A stretch of DNA of 64,000 bases, taken from Paenibacillus sp. W2I17 (lineage in GTDB: Bacteria; Bacillota; Bacilli; Paenibacillales; Paenibacillaceae). Numbering within the stretch: position 1 is the first letter of the stretch; each line of letters opens with the position of its first letter. The DNA is taken from the NCBI RefSeq assembly GCF_030815985.1, contig NZ_JAUSXM010000001.1:6882001-6946000 (forward strand), written 5' to 3'. Of the stretch, positions 25,572-34,835 are shown piece by piece. The translations under genes and the position numbers were made by a program. A model generated the notes under the pieces. It ran no database searches, was not told the origin of the DNA, and was given only the letters and a program-made list of their open reading frames with translations.

Positions 25572-25784
25572 ATGCTGTATCCTTCTATTGATGAAATGAT
25601 GAACAAAGTCGACAGCAAGTATTCCCTTGTTGTTGCTGCTTCCCGCCGGGCTAGACAGCTACGTGAAGGTGAAAAATCGGATTTAAGAGGTGCGAGATCC
25701 CATAAACAAGTTGGCGTTGCACTGGAAGAAATCTATGGAGACCTGCTCGTTGTCATCAAAGGACAGGACGAAGAAGAAGAGTAA
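25572..25784 (+). CDS. rpoZ: RNA polymerase omega subunit
   Basis: The 70-residue omega subunit has [21 protein letters not shown], then ASRRARQL and [13 protein letters not shown], and an acidic tail (DEEEE). Omega assists RNA polymerase assembly. The ATG at 25572 is 11 bases after GAAGAGG; an in-frame GTG at 25560 overlaps the ribosome site. It follows gmk as in most Firmicutes. Confidence 0.95.
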   Translation: MLYPSIDEMMNKVDSKYSLVVAASRRARQLREGEKSDLRGARSHKQVGVALEEIYGDLLVVIKGQDEEEE

Positions 25785-25833
25785 GCCGCCTGCGGCTGCT
25801 CTTCAACTGCATACGGCGCAAGCCGGATTAATT

Positions 25834-25859
25834 GACAACCGCGAGGTTGTTATTTTTTT
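25834..25859 (+). terminator. Terminator after rpoZ
   Basis: ACAACC-GCGA-GGTTGT (a GNRA-type tetraloop) followed by TATTTTTTT. Confidence 0.85.
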
Positions 25860-25922
25860 ACGAATAAGCATATTTTAACGGAATCTTACTTAGACGTCGT
25901 ATAAATATCGGGGGAAATAAAC

Positions 25923-27158
25923 ATGTTGAACGGTAAAAAAATCGTGCTTGGTGTGACTGGCGGCATAGCCGCTTACAAAGCGGCAACATTATGCAGCAGA
26001 CTGGTGCAAAAGGGAGCGGATGTTCATGTGATCATGACAGCTTCCGCTACACAGTTTATTACCGAATTGACGCTGCAAACGTTGACCCGAAACACCGTAT
26101 ATACCGATACATTTGATGAGCGTGAACCAGCAGTCGTATCTCATATTCATCTGGCCGATCTGGCTGATCTTGTTCTGGTTGCTCCGGCTACAGCCAATGT
26201 AATTGCCAAGATGGCGCATGGCATGGCAGACGATATGCTCTCAACAACTCTTCTTGCCACGACAGCCCCTGTCATGATTGCTCCAGCGATGAATGTACAT
26301 ATGTATGATCATCCAGCTGTAAAGCATAATATGAACCTGCTTGTTGAACGAGGCGCCATGATGATTGAACCGGGTGAAGGTCTGCTTGCGTGTGGATATG
26401 TGGGCAAGGGACGTCTGGAAGAACCGGAGAGCATTGTGGATGTGGTGGAACGTTTCTTTGAACAGCGGGAGTCTGCAGACATTAGCCGGCAGGGACAAGC
26501 TTCATTGTTACAAGGCAAGAAGGTTGTTGTTACGGCTGGAGGTACGATTGAGCGCATTGACCCAGTACGATACATTACGAACGATTCATCTGGCAAAATG
26601 GGATTTGCGATCGCCGCTGCTGCGCGTGATCTAGGGGCCAATGTTAAATTGGTTATGGGCAATACCCAAGCCAAGCCACCGGAGAACGTTGAGTTGATCC
26701 CTGTACAGTCTGCACAGGATATGTATGAAGCAGTAACACGCGAGTGGGACGATGCTGATATCGTGGTTAAGGCGGCAGCTGTTGCCGATTATCGTCCAAA
26801 GGAAGTTTACACCGAGAAGATCAAGAAGAAAGGCGACACGTTGTCGCTCGAACTTGTTAAAAATATAGATATTCTTGAAACGCTGGGCAAACAGAAGACC
26901 CATCAGTTTTTGATTGGTTTTGCTGCAGAGACTCAGTCGGTTGAGATGTATGCACGTGAGAAATTGGAACGGAAAAACTGTGATCTGATCGTAGCCAATG
27001 ATGTAACCCATACGGGTGCAGGATTTGGAACAGACACCAACGCGGTACATATCTATGACCGGGAAGGTTTGGTGGAGGAGCTTCCAGTGATGGCCAAGGA
27101 CGATGTGGCTCATCGGTTGCTCCGGATTGCGGCGGAGCGCATTGCCGGGAGGAATTAG
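25923..27158 (+). CDS. coaBC: Bifunctional phosphopantothenoylcysteine decarboxylase / synthetase
   Basis: The 411-residue enzyme carries out two steps of coenzyme A synthesis. The CoaC flavoprotein part (1-190) has GVTGGIAAYKA, PATANVIAKMAHGMADD, and APAMNVHMYDHPAVKHN with the active-site region. The CoaB part has VTAGGTIERIDPVRYITNDSSGKMG and AAVADYRP, and AAETQSVEMYAREKLERKNCDLIVAND. CGGGGGAAA precedes the ATG. priA starts 4 bases past the stop, so translation is probably coupled. Confidence 0.96.
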   Translation: MLNGKKIVLGVTGGIAAYKAATLCSRLVQKGADVHVIMTASATQFITELTLQTLTRNTVYTDTFDEREPAVVSHIHLADLADLVLVAPATANVIAKMAHGMADDMLSTTLLATTAPVMIAPAMNVHMYDHPAVKHNMNLLVERGAMMIEPGEGLLACGYVGKGRLEEPESIVDVVERFFEQRESADISRQGQASLLQGKKVVVTAGGTIERIDPVRYITNDSSGKMGFAIAAAARDLGANVKLVMGNTQAKPPENVELIPVQSAQDMYEAVTREWDDADIVVKAAAVADYRPKEVYTEKIKKKGDTLSLELVKNIDILETLGKQKTHQFLIGFAAETQSVEMYAREKLERKNCDLIVANDVTHTGAGFGTDTNAVHIYDREGLVEELPVMAKDDVAHRLLRIAAERIAGRN

Positions 27159-27161
27159 GAT

Positions 27162-29711
27162 ATGGAGATTGCCAAGGTCATAGTCGATGTTCCCGTGAAG
27201 GAAACAGACCGGCCGTTTGATTACCTGGTACCTGAATCGATGAGGGAATGGATCGAGATTGGCAGCCGGGTGGGTGTACCTTTTGGTCATCGGACGGTGC
27301 AGGGATTCGTGATTGATCTTGTGCCGCGTACCGGAGAGGAATCATTCAAGCTTAAGCAGATTCAGGAGTTGCTGGACATTGTTCCCCCGTTGTCAAAGGA
27401 TTTGGTTGAGTTGGCCGAATGGATGAGTGGACGTTACGCCAGTAACCGGATTTTGTCATTGCAGGTCATGGTGCCGACGGCATTGAAAGGGAAAGCAGAG
27501 CGATACATCTCGCTGGGAGATGCACTTGATGGACAGATGGCGGGTGCACAACCGGATGATGAGGTGTTATTTGTTTGGGGAGAAGAGTCTACGACCGAGA
27601 AAGTACAGCAGGATATCATCCGTTTTGTCAAAAGTCGGGGTCAGGTACCGCTGCAACAACTGAGTCGAAAATATCCCAATCATGCTGCACTAATTAAGAA
27701 ATTATTGCTTGGTGGCGTGCTGCTGGAAAGTCAGGCCATCAAGGACAAGTTGAATAAAAAAACGATGAAGTCCGTTGATCTGGCTGTAGATATTGCTGCT
27801 GCTCAGGAAGCACTTGCTTCATTCCCGGCGAAAGCACAGCGTCAGAAGGAGATTCTGGCTTTTTTGCTGGAAATGAAAGAACTGCTACCCATGCCGATGA
27901 AAGAAGTGTTATCTACACTACAGGTATCGGCCGCAACGATTAAAGGGCTTGAGGAAAAGGGATTGATTGTCACTGAGGACGTTGAGGTCTTTCGTGACCC
28001 TTATCAAGGCAGGAAGTTCAAAGCGACTGAACCGTTGGTTCTGACCGATGAGCAAAAACTTGTATACGACAATATCAATGGCCGATTGCAGGAACAACGC
28101 CATGGGGTATTTTTGCTTCATGGTGTTACGGGAAGTGGAAAGACGGAAGTCTATCTTCAAACCATTCAACAATGCATCGAACAGGATCGGCAGGCTATCG
28201 TACTGGTGCCCGAGATTGCACTCACACCACAGATGGTAGAACGTTTTAAAGGGCGATTTGGGGACCAAGTTGCTGTTATGCACAGTCGTCTGTCTGGCGG
28301 TGAACGTTATGATGAATGGCGCAAGATTCGTGAGGGTCAGGTGAAGGTTGCGATTGGGGCGCGCTCAGCCGTATTTGCTCCATTCAGTCGGCTTGGGCTG
28401 ATCATTATGGATGAAGAACACGAGACTTCCTACAAACAGGAGGAAACTCCGAAATATCATGCTCGTGATGTAGCGGTAAAAAGAGCACAGCAGCATCAGG
28501 CCGTGGTTGTTCTGGGTTCAGCGACACCTTCGCTGGAAAGTTATTATGCGGCACGCTCGCAGAGTAATGAGGATTTTGCACCACTCTTGCTGGAGATGCC
28601 AACACGAGCACTGGGTAACAAACTGCCTGAAGTGCGGATCGTAGATATGCGTGAAGAGTTGAAGGATGGTAACCGCTCCATGTTCAGCAGGGCTTTGCAC
28701 AAAGGGTTGGAGGAGCGCTTGGAACGTGGTGAACAGACGGTGCTTCTGTTGAATCGCCGTGGATATTCGACCTTTGTCATGTGCCGAAGTTGTGGATATG
28801 TGGCAGGTTGTCCCGAATGTGATATTTCATTGACGTACCATCAGCGCTCGAATAATCTCCGTTGTCATTACTGCGGGTATGCGGAAGCGGCTCCGGAAGT
28901 GTGTCCGGACTGTGGAAGTGAGCATATTCGATACTTTGGTACAGGTACACAGCGAGTCGAGGAAGAGCTTGCCAAGCTCTTTCCGGGTATTCGGGTCATT
29001 CGGATGGATGTGGATACAACAACGGAAAAAGGGGCGCACGAGAAGCTGTTGAAACAGTTTCGTGAGAAAAAGGCGGATGTATTGCTAGGAACCCAGATGG
29101 TTGCGAAGGGACTTGATTTCCCGGATGTAACCCTGGTTGGCGTGATAACAGCGGATTCAGCGTTGAATTTACCTGATTTCCGTGCTGCGGAAAAAACGTT
29201 TCAGTTGCTAACACAGGTAGCTGGCCGAGCTGGTCGGCACCAATTGCCTGGTGAGGTGTTTGTTCAGTCCTATACGCCGGAACACTACTCCATTGGCCAT
29301 GCGAGTCAGCATGACTACGTGTCGTTTGTACGTGAGGAATTGCTGCACCGTCGCAATTTGCAATATCCGCCATACTGTCGCCTGATTCTGGTGACCTTTT
29401 CGCATGAGCAACTTCCGGTATTGATTCGTCTTGCCGAGAACTATACGCGAATACTGAAAGAGAAGGCTAATGCGGCTGGATGGCTCGGCAGTCTGGATCG
29501 ATTCAGCAATGATGCCTTTGATGTACTGGGGCCGGTAGCGTCTCCGATTCCTCGGATCAAGAATAGATACAGATTCCAATGTATGATAAAATGGCGGGGG
29601 GATGTAGACGCCATAGGACTCGCTCTGGCTACGGCCCGGCGCATGGACGATGATGTTCAGGCGCAAAAATTGCTTATTAGTCTGGATGTAGACCCGCAAA
29701 TGTTAATGTAA
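27162..29711 (+). CDS. priA: Primosomal protein N' (replication restart helicase PriA)
   Basis: The 849-residue helicase has a DNA-binding N-terminal domain (VIVDVPVKETDRPFDYLVP), motif I LHGVTGSGKTEVYLQ, the DEEH box (LIIMDEEHETSYKQEE), zinc-binding cysteine pairs (CRSCGYVAGCPEC and CHYCGYAEAAPEVCPDCG) and the C-terminal motifs GTQMVAKGLDFP and QVAGRAGR. PriA reloads the replisome at stalled forks. GGGAGGAATTAGG, at the end of coaBC, serves as ribosome site. Normal length. Confidence 0.96.
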   Translation: MEIAKVIVDVPVKETDRPFDYLVPESMREWIEIGSRVGVPFGHRTVQGFVIDLVPRTGEESFKLKQIQELLDIVPPLSKDLVELAEWMSGRYASNRILSLQVMVPTALKGKAERYISLGDALDGQMAGAQPDDEVLFVWGEESTTEKVQQDIIRFVKSRGQVPLQQLSRKYPNHAALIKKLLLGGVLLESQAIKDKLNKKTMKSVDLAVDIAAAQEALASFPAKAQRQKEILAFLLEMKELLPMPMKEVLSTLQVSAATIKGLEEKGLIVTEDVEVFRDPYQGRKFKATEPLVLTDEQKLVYDNINGRLQEQRHGVFLLHGVTGSGKTEVYLQTIQQCIEQDRQAIVLVPEIALTPQMVERFKGRFGDQVAVMHSRLSGGERYDEWRKIREGQVKVAIGARSAVFAPFSRLGLIIMDEEHETSYKQEETPKYHARDVAVKRAQQHQAVVVLGSATPSLESYYAARSQSNEDFAPLLLEMPTRALGNKLPEVRIVDMREELKDGNRSMFSRALHKGLEERLERGEQTVLLLNRRGYSTFVMCRSCGYVAGCPECDISLTYHQRSNNLRCHYCGYAEAAPEVCPDCGSEHIRYFGTGTQRVEEELAKLFPGIRVIRMDVDTTTEKGAHEKLLKQFREKKADVLLGTQMVAKGLDFPDVTLVGVITADSALNLPDFRAAEKTFQLLTQVAGRAGRHQLPGEVFVQSYTPEHYSIGHASQHDYVSFVREELLHRRNLQYPPYCRLILVTFSHEQLPVLIRLAENYTRILKEKANAAGWLGSLDRFSNDAFDVLGPVASPIPRIKNRYRFQCMIKWRGDVDAIGLALATARRMDDDVQAQKLLISLDVDPQMLM

Positions 29712-29827
29712 GCATTTTGCAGCAATGCGGATGTAAACAAGCGGTATAAACATAGATTAAAATGAATACCCCAAAAATACAGATATCGTCCTGAAATTAT
29801 GATGAGGATTAGGAAGGTGCTTACAAC

Positions 29828-30316
29828 ATGTCGATTCGCATTATCGTGCAAGAACCAGATGAGGTGCTCCACAAGAGAGCCAAAGAAGTAACCAAAATTA
29901 CACCAAATGTACAAAAATTGCTGGATGATATGGCTGATACCATGTACGATGCAGAAGGTGTGGGGCTTGCTGCGCCGCAGGTTGGTATTTTGAAACGTCT
30001 GATTGTTATCGACGCCGGTGATGAGCAAGGGCTGATCAAGATGATTAACCCGGAGATCATTGCAAGTGAGGGAGAACAATTTGGACCGGAAGGTTGTCTG
30101 AGTATCCCTGGAATTAATGGTGATGTTCGCCGTTTCGAGACCGTTACGGTTAAAGGTCTGGATCGTGAAGGCAAAGAGCTGATTATTACGGGTAGTGGCT
30201 TGCTGTCCCGTGCATTCCAGCATGAGATTGATCATCTGGATGGCGTACTATTTACGGATGTCGCCGAGAAAGTGTACGAAATTGCAGCCGATCAAACGGG
30301 ACCGCGTCGTAATTAA
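29828..30316 (+). CDS. def: Peptide deformylase
   Basis: The 162-residue metalloenzyme removes the N-formyl group from new proteins. All three motifs are present: GVGLAAPQVG, EGCLSIPG (Cys ligand) and QHEIDHLDG (two His ligands, catalytic Glu). TTAGGAAGGTG precedes the ATG. The stop codon overlaps the ribosome site of fmt, so def-fmt-rsmB look like one unit. Confidence 0.96.
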   Translation: MSIRIIVQEPDEVLHKRAKEVTKITPNVQKLLDDMADTMYDAEGVGLAAPQVGILKRLIVIDAGDEQGLIKMINPEIIASEGEQFGPEGCLSIPGINGDVRRFETVTVKGLDREGKELIITGSGLLSRAFQHEIDHLDGVLFTDVAEKVYEIAADQTGPRRN

Positions 30317-30328
30317 GGAGTGATCGAT

Positions 30329-31282
30329 TTGAATATTGTTTTTATGGGAACACCTGAATTTGCAGTTCCTTCTCTCGATATGCTGATGGCAGAGGGATAC
30401 AATGTGGTGGGTGTGGTGACTCAGCCTGATAAACCACAGGGACGCAAAAAAGTACTTACGCCAACACCGGTTAAGGCCGCGGCAGAACGCCACGGTCTGC
30501 CGGTGTTTCAACCTGTTAAATTGCGTGATCCGGAAGCCGTAGCCCGCTTGGCTGAATGGAAGCCGGATCTGATCGTGACCGCGGCCTTTGGACAGATTCT
30601 GCCCAAAGCCGTGCTGGATATGCCAGTTCGCGGTTGTGTGAACGTGCACGGCTCTCTTTTGCCGAAATATCGCGGAGGAGCCCCGATCCAACGTTCCATT
30701 ATTAATGGGGAATCCGTGACAGGAGTCACATTGATGTATATGGCTGAAGGCCTGGATACCGGAGATATGATCTCTCGTGTGGAACTGCCAATTACGGATG
30801 AAGATACATCAGGATCGATGTTTGATAAATTAAGTGAGGCTGGTTCCAAACTGCTTCAGGCAGAAATGCCACGATTGATTGCAGGCGAGACAACGGCGGT
30901 CCCTCAAGATGATGCCGAAGCTTCGTATGCTCGCAATCTGACTCGGGATGACGAGAAAATGGACTGGAGTCGTACTTCACGCGAACTGTTCAATCAGATT
31001 CGTGGTCTTGTGCCGTTCTCTGGTGCATTTACGATGTGGGATGATCAGGTCTTCAAAGTCTGGGCAACGGCTAATCCCGATCAGATGGATCTGGCAACTT
31101 CTTCGGATGCTAGACAAGCAGAGCCGGGAACCGTGCTGCAATTGAACAAGGCAGGGATTGAAGTTCGCACTGGGGATGGGTCTCTGTGGTTGACTGAAGT
31201 GCAGCCTGCAGGCAAAAAGGTGATGCAGGCCGCTGACTTTGCTCGCGGTGGTACACTGAAACCTGGAACGGTGCTGCGATGA
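30329..31282 (+). CDS. fmt: Methionyl-tRNA formyltransferase
   Basis: The ~317-residue enzyme formylates initiator Met-tRNA. Its N-terminal catalytic domain has NIVFMGTPEFAVPSL, the folate-binding HGSLLPKYRGGAPIQ with the catalytic His, and TGVTLMYMAEGLDTGDM; the C-terminal OB-fold domain follows (MDWSRTSRELFNQIRGL). I take TTG 30329 as start, since AAGGAG (30315-30320) lies 8 bases before it; GTG at 30320 overlaps that site. The stop overlaps the rsmB start (ATGA). Confidence 0.95.
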   Translation: MNIVFMGTPEFAVPSLDMLMAEGYNVVGVVTQPDKPQGRKKVLTPTPVKAAAERHGLPVFQPVKLRDPEAVARLAEWKPDLIVTAAFGQILPKAVLDMPVRGCVNVHGSLLPKYRGGAPIQRSIINGESVTGVTLMYMAEGLDTGDMISRVELPITDEDTSGSMFDKLSEAGSKLLQAEMPRLIAGETTAVPQDDAEASYARNLTRDDEKMDWSRTSRELFNQIRGLVPFSGAFTMWDDQVFKVWATANPDQMDLATSSDARQAEPGTVLQLNKAGIEVRTGDGSLWLTEVQPAGKKVMQAADFARGGTLKPGTVLR

Positions 31283-32757
31283 GTGGTAACATACCAGGTC
31301 GTTCGTCAGGAAAAGGCCAGAAAGCTGCTGGAAATTCATCCGGACGTGAAGGAAACCGTCGTCCGAATTCGGGTAAATCGGGTGGTGCATCTCGCTCCCA
31401 GAAACCCAAAACATCTGCTCGTGCATTGGCAGTCAAGGTTCTGAGTGCTGTGGAGCAAGATGGAGCATACAGTAATCTGGAGTTGAACCGTCGTCTGAAA
31501 GAGGCGGATCTAAGCCCCGCAGATGCTGGACTAGCTACCGAACTGGTGTATGGAACAATTGCCAGATTGAATACACTTGATTATTTTCTGGAACGTTACG
31601 TCGCCAAAGGAGTATCCAAACTGCAACCATGGGTTCGTAGCCTGCTGCGAATCAGCGTATATCAGATGATATACCTGGATCGTATTCCGGAGCATGCCGT
31701 GGTGAGCGAAGCGGTTAATCTGGCGAAGAAACTGGGCCATCAGGGGATCTCGGGCATGGTGAATGGTGTACTTCGCAACATGATCCGTAATCGGGATGAG
31801 CTTCGTATTCCAGAACATCTTCCTGTTGCCGAACGTATTTCACTGGAGCATTCCCACCCGTTATGGATGGTTAAACGCTGGATTGCCCAGTACGGCGAAG
31901 AGACGACGGAAGCGATCTGTCGTGCGAATAATGAGCCGCCAGCGGTGAGTGTTCGGGTCAACATAACAATGACCACACGGGAGAAACTGATGCATGATAT
32001 GGCCAGCACAGGTGCAGTCGTTGAAGCTTCTCGCCTGAGTTCCGATGGTATTCTTGTACGTAGTGGCGGAAATATGGCTCTAACGTCCTGGTATCGGGAT
32101 GGCCTGTTCTCTGTACAAGACGAAAGTTCCATGCTCGTCGCTGAAGCGGTTGCGCCGGAAGAAGACCAGCTTGTATTGGATTGCTGCGCAGCTCCAGGTG
32201 GTAAAACAGCTCACATGGCTGAGAAAATGCAGGATCGCGGTCGTATTGTCGCGAATGATGTACATGCTCACAAGCGCCAGCTGATCCTGGATCAGGCGGA
32301 GCGTCTCGGTCTGAGCTGTATCGATGCTGTAACTGGAGATGCGCTAGATCTAAACGAGCGGTATCCGGAAGCGTCGTTTGACCGCATTTTGCTGGATGCA
32401 CCATGTTCAGGTCTCGGTGTTATTCGCCGCAAGCCAGATGTGAAATGGACCAAAACCGTAGAAGATATCGAAGATATCTCCAACCTGCAGCGTGAACTGC
32501 TTGATCGAGTTGCGCCGTTGTTAAAACCAGGCGGTATTCTGGTTTATAGCACGTGTACGATTGAGCCTGCTGAGAATGAGGATATGGTTGCAGACTTTTT
32601 GAATCGACATCCGGAATATAGTCCAGCAGAAGCATCTGTCTGGTCCGAATCGGAGACAGTGAATTTGAAGGCCGTGAACGGTGGTATTCAGATTTTGCCA
32701 CAATACGCTCACAGCGACGGATTTTTCATCGCACGGTTGACAAAAACAGCGGAATAA
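31279..32757 (+). CDS. rsmB: 16S rRNA (cytosine-967 C5)-methyltransferase
   Basis: The 492-residue protein has an unstructured basic N-terminal tail (about 1-40, rich in Gly, Ser, Lys, Arg), an NusB-like RNA-binding domain (SARALAVKVLSAVEQDGAYSN through VSEAVNLAKKLGHQG), and the Sun/RsmB methyltransferase domain: LDCCAAPGGKTAHMAE (SAM site), LLDAPCSGLGVIRRKPD and the catalytic YSTCTIEPAENE. It modifies C967 of 16S rRNA. The start overlaps the fmt stop by four bases. The N-terminal tail is longer than in most RsmB. Confidence 0.94.
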   Translation: MSGNIPGRSSGKGQKAAGNSSGREGNRRPNSGKSGGASRSQKPKTSARALAVKVLSAVEQDGAYSNLELNRRLKEADLSPADAGLATELVYGTIARLNTLDYFLERYVAKGVSKLQPWVRSLLRISVYQMIYLDRIPEHAVVSEAVNLAKKLGHQGISGMVNGVLRNMIRNRDELRIPEHLPVAERISLEHSHPLWMVKRWIAQYGEETTEAICRANNEPPAVSVRVNITMTTREKLMHDMASTGAVVEASRLSSDGILVRSGGNMALTSWYRDGLFSVQDESSMLVAEAVAPEEDQLVLDCCAAPGGKTAHMAEKMQDRGRIVANDVHAHKRQLILDQAERLGLSCIDAVTGDALDLNERYPEASFDRILLDAPCSGLGVIRRKPDVKWTKTVEDIEDISNLQRELLDRVAPLLKPGGILVYSTCTIEPAENEDMVADFLNRHPEYSPAEASVWSESETVNLKAVNGGIQILPQYAHSDGFFIARLTKTAE

Positions 32758-32780
32758 CAGTTTAATAGAGCACGGAAGCA

Positions 32781-32815
32781 TGACCGCCGAGGGGAACTTC
32801 GGCGGATTTCTTTGT
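32781..32815 (+). terminator. Probable terminator after rsmB
   Basis: CCGCCGA pairs with TTCGGCGG and is followed by ATTTCTTTG. The U-tract is weak. Confidence 0.45.
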
Positions 32816-32877
32816 GATGGGACTTCGATATAATTGTCAGAGAAAAGTGATGACAGGGTGCGATGGCGGCATTGAGG

Positions 32878-32886
32878 TGTTATAAT
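32878..32886 (+). promoter_or_regulatory. Extended -10 promoter upstream of rlmN
   Basis: TGT TATAAT (TATAAT at 32881-32886). A second TATAAT is at 32829-32834. Either could drive rlmN and the phosphatase/kinase genes that follow. Confidence 0.4.
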
Positions 32887-33010
32887 GCATGAAGTACAGA
32901 TATCAAGGGTATACATGGATGTAACGTGGTCTTTGTGATAGAATAGGACGAATGGAACGAAAAGAAGGAAGCCAACGAAAAGAAAAGAAGGAATAGGTGT
33001 TGACAACAAA

Positions 33011-34051
33011 ATGAAACCTTTTATATATGATTATTCTCTGGAACAACTGCAGCAATGGGCTGTGGAGAATGGGGAGCCGGCGTTTCGCGGTGGCCAAATC
33101 TTTGACTGGATTTATGTAAAACGCGTGAATGATTTCAGTGAAATGACCAATCTTTCCAAGCCATTGCGTGAAAAACTAACAGAGCAATTTGAATTCGTAA
33201 CGCTTAAGGAAATTACCAAGTTTGAATCCAAGGATGGAACGGTTAAATTCCTCTTTGGTCTTCATGATGATCATGCCATTGAGACAGTAATCATGAAGCA
33301 TAACTACGGGAACAGCATCTGTGTAACCACACAGGTTGGTTGTCGTATTGGTTGTACGTTCTGTGCATCCACATTGGGTGGACTCAAGCGTAACCTTACG
33401 GCTGGGGAGATTGTTGCCCAGGTTGTGCAGGCTCAGAAAATTTTGGATGAACGCGGCGAGCGTGTCAGCAGCATTGTAATCATGGGTTCAGGTGAACCTT
33501 TCGAAAACTATGAAGCTACGATGACTTTCCTGCGCATTATGATTCATGAAAAAGGGCTGAACATCGGTCAGCGTCACATCACGGTATCCACGAGCGGAAT
33601 CGTTCCGAACATCTACAAGTTTGCAGATGAAGATACACAGATTAACCTCGCCATTTCGATCCATGCACCAAATGATGCACTGCGTTCGAAATTGATGCCG
33701 GTTAACCGTCGTTTTCCTTTTGAAGACGTGATGGAGTCCCTTCGTTATTATCTGGCCAAAACAGGTCGGAGAATTACGTTTGAGTATGCACTTATTGGTG
33801 GGGTAAACGATCAGCCAGAGCATGCAGCAGAACTGGCAAGTGTGCTTAAGAACATGTTGTGCCACGTGAACCTGATTCCGGTTAACCATGTACCTGAACG
33901 CAAATACGTAAGAACATCGAGAAGCGACATTTTCAATTTTCAGAAGATTCTCTCGGAACAGGGTGTTAATGTAACCATTCGTCGTGAACAGGGACATGAT
34001 ATTGCTGCCGCTTGCGGTCAGCTTCGTGCAAAGCATATGGAGTTGAGGTGA
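33011..34051 (+). CDS. rlmN: Dual-specificity 23S rRNA/tRNA adenine C2-methyltransferase
   Basis: The 346-residue radical SAM enzyme methylates A2503 of 23S rRNA and A37 of some tRNAs. The 4Fe-4S binding cysteines are in [43 protein letters not shown] and the C-terminal catalytic Cys in DIAAACGQL are all in place. The ATG follows a purine-rich AAGGAATAGGTG stretch. prpC follows after 7 bases. Confidence 0.96.
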   Translation: MKPFIYDYSLEQLQQWAVENGEPAFRGGQIFDWIYVKRVNDFSEMTNLSKPLREKLTEQFEFVTLKEITKFESKDGTVKFLFGLHDDHAIETVIMKHNYGNSICVTTQVGCRIGCTFCASTLGGLKRNLTAGEIVAQVVQAQKILDERGERVSSIVIMGSGEPFENYEATMTFLRIMIHEKGLNIGQRHITVSTSGIVPNIYKFADEDTQINLAISIHAPNDALRSKLMPVNRRFPFEDVMESLRYYLAKTGRRITFEYALIGGVNDQPEHAAELASVLKNMLCHVNLIPVNHVPERKYVRTSRSDIFNFQKILSEQGVNVTIRREQGHDIAAACGQLRAKHMELR

Positions 34052-34058
34052 GAACGTT

Positions 34059-34835
34059 TTGATCAAAACAGTTCATGTGAGCCATATCGGACGAGTGCGT
34101 TCGGTGAATGAAGATTCAGCCTGGATTCGTAATCTCGATACAGGATATATTCTGGGTATTGTTGCCGATGGCATGGGTGGACATCTTGCAGGGGATACGG
34201 CAAGCCGCTTGGCAGTAGAGACGTTGGTGAAAGATCTGGGAACACTGGAACCAGGTCTGTCACATGCGTCTCTGTCTGCGGCTCTCAGCGATGCTATTTT
34301 GCATGCCAACGAAGTTATCTTCCGCACGGCATCCACAGATGACAAGTATCACAACATGGGAACAACGGTGGTTGCGGCTTTATTGAACGATACGGAAGGT
34401 GTTATTGGACACATCGGTGATAGCAGAGCCTACAAAATTGCGAACAAAGCTGTAATCCAGCTAACTGAGGACCATACACTGGTGAATGAATTGTTCAAAA
34501 ATGGTCAGATTAGCAAAGAGGATGTGTCCCATCATCCACGTCGCAACGTACTAACTCGTGCGCTTGGAACAGATGCCGAGGTGAAGGTAGATCTGGATAC
34601 CGTCAAGCTGGAGGAAGGCGAAGTTCTTCTCCTGTGCAGTGATGGTCTCAGTAACCTGGTCAGCAATGAGCAGATTATTCAGGTTGCCGGCAATCTGGAG
34701 CTGGCATTGGAAGATCGTGCAGACCGACTGCTTCAGTTGGCTTTACTTGCTGGGGGAGACGACAACATCACGGTTGCCTTGTTCGAGTTGCAGAGGGAAG
34801 GTTCCGTGGATACGGAAACGGGGTGTGAGTCATGA
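34059..34835 (+). CDS. prpC: PP2C-type Ser/Thr protein phosphatase
   Basis: The 258-residue PPM phosphatase has the family motifs RSVNEDSAWI, GIVADGMGGHLAGDTAS, MGTTVVAAL, GHIGDSRAYKI, LTEDHTLVN, VLTRALGTD, LLCSDGLSN and GGDDNITVAL; the Asp residues in them bind metal. It reverses PrkC phosphorylation. The TTG start at 34059 follows GAGGTGAGAACG. The stop overlaps the prkC start (ATGA), a fixed arrangement in Firmicutes. Confidence 0.95.
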   Translation: MIKTVHVSHIGRVRSVNEDSAWIRNLDTGYILGIVADGMGGHLAGDTASRLAVETLVKDLGTLEPGLSHASLSAALSDAILHANEVIFRTASTDDKYHNMGTTVVAALLNDTEGVIGHIGDSRAYKIANKAVIQLTEDHTLVNELFKNGQISKEDVSHHPRRNVLTRALGTDAEVKVDLDTVKLEEGEVLLLCSDGLSNLVSNEQIIQVAGNLELALEDRADRLLQLALLAGGDDNITVALFELQREGSVDTETGCES